36,604 nucleotides of DNA, taken from the NCBI GenBank assembly GCA_903873725.1, contig CAIQPV010000451.1, positions 1-36,604 on the forward strand. The letters are read 5' to 3'. A program made the translations under genes and the position numbers. The notes under the pieces are model-generated. The model was not told the origin of the DNA. It saw only the letters and a list, made by a program, of their open reading frames with translations, and did not search any database. Source of the DNA: an uncultured Nitrosomonadales bacterium (GTDB taxonomy: Bacteria > Pseudomonadota > Gammaproteobacteria > Burkholderiales > Gallionellaceae). This document shows, in pieces, positions 32,740 to 36,604 of this stretch (the stretch's first letter is position 1; every line of letters begins with the position of its first letter).

Positions 32740-34903
32740 GGGTTTCCTGATCGAACGGCATGCGGCGCAGCCGCTTGCCGGTCAGCTTAAATACCGCGTT
32801 GGCAACCGCCGGGGCAATGGGCGGAGTGCCGGGTTCGCCAATACCGGTGGGATGCTCGCTGCTTTCCACGATATGAACCTCGATCTGCGGCATTTCGGAA
32901 AAGCGTAGCGGAACATAGTCGTGGAAATTGGATTGCACCACGCGGTCGTTTTCCAGCGTGATCGCACCATGCAGGGCAGCAGAGAGTCCGTAAACAATCG
33001 CTCCTTCGATCTGTTGGCGCACGCCATCGGGGTTGATGACCATACCGCAATCTACTGCGGCCACCACGCGATGCACGCGTATCTTGCCATTTCCCAACGA
33101 CACTTCGGCGATTTCTGCCACATAGCTATCAAACGACTGGTGAACCGCTACACCGTAAGCATGATTTGCGGGCAATTTCTTTTTTCCCCATCCGGCATTT
33201 TTTGCAGCCAGTTGCAATACGCCCCGATAACGCGAAGCGGCAGGCAGGATGCCGAGCCGGTAAGCAACCGGGTCTTTGCCTGCCAGATGCGCCAGTTCGT
33301 CTATCATGGTTTCGACCACGAATGCGGTATGCGAGTGGCCTACCGACCGCCACCACTGCACAGGCACGGCATTCTTCGGACTGTGCAATTCAACCTGAAG
33401 GTTGGGGATCACGTAGGGCAGAGTCGCTGCGCCCTCCACCGAGGTTGCGTCGATGCCGTTCCTGACCATAAAAGCTTCAAAGGGCGTATCGGCAATGATG
33501 GATTGGCCGACGATGGTATGTTTCCAGGCCAGCGGTTTACCATCCTTTGCGATAGCTGCTTCAATGTGGTCGGCCCACATCGGCCGGTAGTTGCCCCCGC
33601 GAGTATCGTCCTCGCGCGTCCACACGATCTTGACCGGCTTGCCGATCACCTTGGCAACCTGTACTGCCTCAATGACGAAATCGGATCGCGGATTGGCGCG
33701 CCGGCCGAAACCGCCGCCAAGAAAAGTTGTATGAATTTCCACCTGTTCAGGTTTGAGTCCGGCGGTCTTTGCTGCCGAAGCGCGATCCATGGTCTGCGCC
33801 TGAGTACCCGTCCAGATGGTACAGTGGTCGGTATTAAGGTCTACCACCACATTAAGCGGCTCCATTGCGGCGTGTGCCAGATAGGGCACCTCATATTCGG
33901 CGCTGATGGATTTGTGCGCTTGTTTGAAACCTTGCACTGCATCTCCATCATTGCGCGCGACCAAGCCCGGCTTTTTCGCCAGCTCAAGATACTCAGCGCG
34001 CATTTTCGGGGTGGAAAGTGCCGCGCCCGGCCCTTCATCCCATTCGATTTCCAGCAGGTCGCGAGCAGTCTTGGCTGGCCAGAAACCGGTTGCAGCCACA
34101 GCTATTCCGGTAGGCACCTGATAGATACCTTGCACGCCCGGCAGCTTGCGCGCCTCGGTATCGTTGAAGCTCTTCACCTTGCCACCGAATACCGGGCTGC
34201 GGGCAATCAGGACAGTCAACATACCGGGCAGATAAACGTCAAGGCCGAATTGGGCGCTGCCGTTTATCTTTTCCGGTGTATCGAGACGTTTAATTGATTT
34301 GCCGATCAGCTTGAAATCTTTCGGCGATTTGAGTTCGACAGTTTCCGGCAATGGCAATTTCGCCGCAGCGTCCGCCAGCGCGCCGTAACTCGATTTATTT
34401 CCGCTCTTAGTGTGAATCACCCAACTGCTCGCTGCGTGGCATTCGCTTTCCGGCACACCCCATTGTTGGGCCGCAGCGCGGATCAGCAATATCCTGGCAC
34501 TGGCCCCTACCCGGCGTAGCTGCTCCCAGGACGACGGAATGCTGGAACTGCCTCCGGTAAGTTGCATGCCGAAACCGGTGTGGTTATAAACCGCCGCCAC
34601 CGGTGCTGATTCAACGCGGATGCGGTTCCAGTCTGCTTCCAGTTCCTCCGCAATCAGCATCGGCAGCGAGGTATAGACGCCTTGCCCCATCTCGGATTTA
34701 TTGACGATAACCGTGATACTGTCGTCTGCCGCGATGCGGATGAAAGCATTGGGCGGGTAAATTTGCTTGGGATGTTCTTCGGCGGCAAAAACACGACCGT
34801 TTTTCATTGGCAGGTAAAAACCAATTACAAGTCCACTCATCAACGCGGCGGAATTCTTGAGGAATTTGCGGCGGGAAGGGTTTTGCGCGGTCGTGGTTTT
34901 CAT
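32732..34903 (-). CDS. Molybdopterin-binding subunit of a Tat-exported aldehyde/isoquinoline oxidoreductase
   Basis: 723 residues from ATG 34903, chosen because GGGAGGTG lies six bases upstream and the ATG overlaps the previous stop (ATGA). The N-terminus [20 protein letters not shown] is a Tat signal with SRRxFLK. Xanthine-oxidase-family features follow: [40 protein letters not shown], and the C-terminal [19 protein letters not shown] with the catalytic-type Glu. The single long subunit with a separate small [2Fe-2S] subunit resembles IorB rather than XdhB. The substrate (aldehyde or N-heterocycle) is unknown; folded export to the periplasm is predicted. Confidence 0.92.
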   Translation of the reverse strand: MKTTTAQNPSRRKFLKNSAALMSGLVIGFYLPMKNGRVFAAEEHPKQIYPPNAFIRIAADDSITVIVNKSEMGQGVYTSLPMLIAEELEADWNRIRVESAPVAAVYNHTGFGMQLTGGSSSIPSSWEQLRRVGASARILLIRAAAQQWGVPESECHAASSWVIHTKSGNKSSYGALADAAAKLPLPETVELKSPKDFKLIGKSIKRLDTPEKINGSAQFGLDVYLPGMLTVLIARSPVFGGKVKSFNDTEARKLPGVQGIYQVPTGIAVAATGFWPAKTARDLLEIEWDEGPGAALSTPKMRAEYLELAKKPGLVARNDGDAVQGFKQAHKSISAEYEVPYLAHAAMEPLNVVVDLNTDHCTIWTGTQAQTMDRASAAKTAGLKPEQVEIHTTFLGGGFGRRANPRSDFVIEAVQVAKVIGKPVKIVWTREDDTRGGNYRPMWADHIEAAIAKDGKPLAWKHTIVGQSIIADTPFEAFMVRNGIDATSVEGAATLPYVIPNLQVELHSPKNAVPVQWWRSVGHSHTAFVVETMIDELAHLAGKDPVAYRLGILPAASRYRGVLQLAAKNAGWGKKKLPANHAYGVAVHQSFDSYVAEIAEVSLGNGKIRVHRVVAAVDCGMVINPDGVRQQIEGAIVYGLSAALHGAITLENDRVVQSNFHDYVPLRFSEMPQIEVHIVESSEHPTGIGEPGTPPIAPAVANAVFKLTGKRLRRMPFDQETLA

Positions 34904-35367
34904 TTGGCACCTCCCTGGTGTTCCGCCGCTTTCAGTATTGCCGAACGAATGCTGTTGTAGGTACCGCAACGGCACAGGTTGCCATCCATTGCAGCAGATA
35001 TCTGTGCTTCACTGGGGTGGGGATTCTCCTTGAGCAATGCGGTGGCCGACATGATTTGGCCGGACTGGCAGTATCCGCATTGCGGTACATCGACTTCCTG
35101 CCAGGCCGCCTGCACCGTTTTCCCCAGAGTCGTTTCGGCAAGTCCTTCGATGGTTGTGACTTGTTTTCCGCTTGCCAGGGAAACCGGCGTAACGCAGGAA
35201 CGGATAGCGCGGCCATCCAGATGCACAGTACAGGCACCGCACTGGGCCATGCCGCAACCGTATTTCGTTCCCGTCAGTTGCAGATGGTCGCGTATCACCC
35301 AAAGCAAGGGAGTATTCGGGTCAACATCGACCTTGGTTGCTTTGCCGTTGATCTTGAAAGATATCAT
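34900..35367 (-). CDS. [2Fe-2S] subunit of the molybdenum hydroxylase
   Basis: 155 residues from ATG 35367 (AGGAGA upstream; the ATG overlaps the xdhC-type stop as ATGA). The plant-type ferredoxin cluster motif [19 protein letters not shown] binds the first [2Fe-2S]; [12 protein letters not shown] and GNLCRCGTY bind the second. It passes electrons from the molybdenum site, as IorA/CoxS-type subunits do. It lacks its own Tat signal and probably travels with the large subunit. Confidence 0.95.
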   Translation of the reverse strand: MISFKINGKATKVDVDPNTPLLWVIRDHLQLTGTKYGCGMAQCGACTVHLDGRAIRSCVTPVSLASGKQVTTIEGLAETTLGKTVQAAWQEVDVPQCGYCQSGQIMSATALLKENPHPSEAQISAAMDGNLCRCGTYNSIRSAILKAAEHQGGAK

Positions 35368-36353
35368 GAACAAGTCTCCTGATTGATGGGCCGGGTGTTG
35401 CAAGCTACCGCAGCCGTGTTGTTACGAACAGAAATCAAATGAGCAAGGATGGACACCGCGATCTCGGGTGGTGTACGGCTGCCAATGCTCAAGCCTACCG
35501 GTCCGTGCAATCTGGCTATTTCTTCTTCAGTGAGATCGAATAATACCAGCCGCTCTCGACGCTTTGCATTGTTGGCTCTGGAACCCAGCGCGCCCACATA
35601 GAACGCGGGTGATTTTAGCGCTTCCAGCAGCGCCATGTCATCCAGCTTGGGATCATGGGTAAGCGCAATGATGGCGGTACAGGAGTCGGCTTGCAATGCC
35701 AGCACTGCGTCATCCGGCATTTCACTGATCACAACTGTATCAGGTACATCCCAAGTCTGACGCATTTCCTTGCGCGGATCGCAGACGATAACCTGATAAT
35801 CGAGCGCTTGCGCCATGCGGGCGAGGTAAGCGGATGTTTGCCCGGCACCAATGATGAGAAGTCGCCAGCGCGGGCCATGCACGGTGGTAAGTATTTCGCC
35901 GTCAAAGGCAAAACTGTCGGAGGGACTGGCATCCTCCAGCGCCACCTGCAATGAACTGCAATACATCGTGCGTTTGACCAGCCGGTGTGCCAGGATCAAC
36001 CGCAGAACTTGCTTCACCCAATCCGCGTTTCGTACCGGCTCCATGACCAAGCGCATGGTTCCACCGCACGGCAGTCCGAAACGCCGGGCTTCTTCACTTG
36101 TTACACCGTAGGTCAGCACCTCACAACGGTTCAATGAAAACCCGCCGCTCCCGGCACGCAGAACGAGGTCATCTTCGATGCAGCCGCCTGACACCGACCC
36201 AACTATCAGGCCATCACCGCGCAGGGCAAGCATGGCACCCTGCGGGCGCGGGCTGGAGCCGAAAGTTTCCACCACCGTCACCAGCCACAGCGGAAGCTCC
36301 AGTGCCTGCCACTCCAGCAGGGTCTTGAGTACAGAAAGATCAACGCTATCCAT
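35364..36353 (-). CDS. XdhC/CoxI-family molybdenum hydroxylase maturation factor
   Basis: 329 residues. The N-terminal XdhC domain has [20 protein letters not shown] and [13 protein letters not shown]; the C-terminal Rossmann domain has [20 protein letters not shown] and ends with [20 protein letters not shown]. XdhC-type proteins bind molybdenum cofactor and help sulfurate and insert it. It is the first gene of the four-gene overlapping operon; 251 bp upstream of it to the window end show no gene. Confidence 0.92.
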   Translation of the reverse strand: MDSVDLSVLKTLLEWQALELPLWLVTVVETFGSSPRPQGAMLALRGDGLIVGSVSGGCIEDDLVLRAGSGGFSLNRCEVLTYGVTSEEARRFGLPCGGTMRLVMEPVRNADWVKQVLRLILAHRLVKRTMYCSSLQVALEDASPSDSFAFDGEILTTVHGPRWRLLIIGAGQTSAYLARMAQALDYQVIVCDPRKEMRQTWDVPDTVVISEMPDDAVLALQADSCTAIIALTHDPKLDDMALLEALKSPAFYVGALGSRANNAKRRERLVLFDLTEEEIARLHGPVGLSIGSRTPPEIAVSILAHLISVRNNTAAVACNTRPINQETCS

Positions 36354-36604
36354 CGTGCCTCCTTAGCTCCAGTCCGATCCGGGCCAGTCATTCTCCCGGA
36401 ATTTCCGGATAATTATCTCGCGCGTCTTAGACGTGTGCAATTGAAAAGGAATGCTATTACTTCTGGTTGTATTATGACTCTACAAGGTGGAAGAGTTGAG
36501 TGACTGCTTCACGACATAGATCTGCCGTTCAATTTGCAGGAAATTTGTCAGCCACTCTGTTCGTTGGTAGTAGAGTAGAGATGTGGCGCGGTAGTAGTAG
36601 GTAC
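36354..36604. other. Upstream region of the molybdenum hydroxylase operon
   Basis: 251 bp to the window edge. GTAGTAG-type short repeats occur at 36567-36575 and 36591-36600. No ORF, tRNA or clear promoter pair could be supported; the operon promoter is expected here. Confidence 0.3.

Noticed and set aside
32921-34297. 458-codon plus-strand open frame opposite the molybdopterin subunit.
   Set aside because: Antisense shadow of a clearly recognised gene; no family motif or ribosome site.

Overview
The window looks like a chromosomal stretch of a betaproteobacterium, probably a Nitrosomonadales/Gallionellaceae-like organism. The main evidence is the gene order leuC - entericidin - leuD - leuB - asd - fimV - (EcfT-like) - truA on one strand next to a DinG-type helicase. 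A FimV hub protein, cytosolic glycogen phosphorylase and PilZ/kinase signalling genes fit this. The family-level assignment is inference from gene order and protein style; no rRNA or tRNA gene was seen.

Layout. 1-1347: 3' part of a DinG-family helicase (+). 1450-10443 (-): housekeeping run leuC, a 41-residue entericidin-type lipoprotein, leuD, leuB, asd, fimV, an EcfT-like membrane protein and truA, covering leucine and aspartate-family biosynthesis, a cell-envelope/pilus hub and tRNA modification. 10697-13283: a small cysteine-rich lipoprotein (+), then (-) a Ser/Thr kinase fused to a cyclic-nucleotide-binding domain and a C-terminal membrane anchor, followed by a YcgR-like PilZ protein. 13624-16242 (+): complete NitT/TauT-type ABC importer. 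16445-18097 (+): exported SAM methyltransferase-like protein and an SDR oxidoreductase, separated by a nested palindromic repeat. 18229-20585 (+): cbpA, cbpM and a divergent ADP-ribosylglycohydrolase-family gene.

20586-28300 is an accessory region rich in damaged genes and NAD+/RNA-repair enzymes. It holds a decayed COG3636-type antitoxin, an ORF broken by an amber codon, a fragment of a second kptA, an unknown conserved-looking gene, intact kptA (RNA 2'-phosphotransferase), a sirtuin gene with a small internal deletion, a vapBC pair, and a compact minus-strand series PcfJ-like / FtsZ-like / RtcB / zinc-ribbon protein. The FtsZ-like protein carries a Tat-like N-terminus, an altered GTP-binding loop and a one-base frameshift. 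A ~115-bp fragment of the ADP-ribosylglycohydrolase gene at 28070-28185 repeats 20186-20300 in direct orientation, so the region is bracketed by a direct repeat.

28298-30844 (-): glycogen/alpha-glucan phosphorylase. 30845-31336: AT-rich intergenic DNA with two consensus DnaA boxes in inverted orientation plus a weaker third. 31337-31999 (-): two tandem glutamine-rich small proteins, clearly paralogous to each other, each behind the same promoter architecture. 32128-36353 (-): tightly overlapping operon XdhC - [2Fe-2S] subunit - Tat-exported molybdopterin subunit - MocA-type cytidylyltransferase, i.e. a periplasmic molybdenum hydroxylase with its maturation factors.

The strongest candidates for something undescribed are the PcfJ/FtsZ-like/RtcB series with its KptA/sirtuin/ADP-ribosylglycohydrolase neighbours, the paralogous Gln-rich microproteins with a shared promoter, and the DnaA-box cluster. 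All identifications come from reading the sequence; no database search was run.
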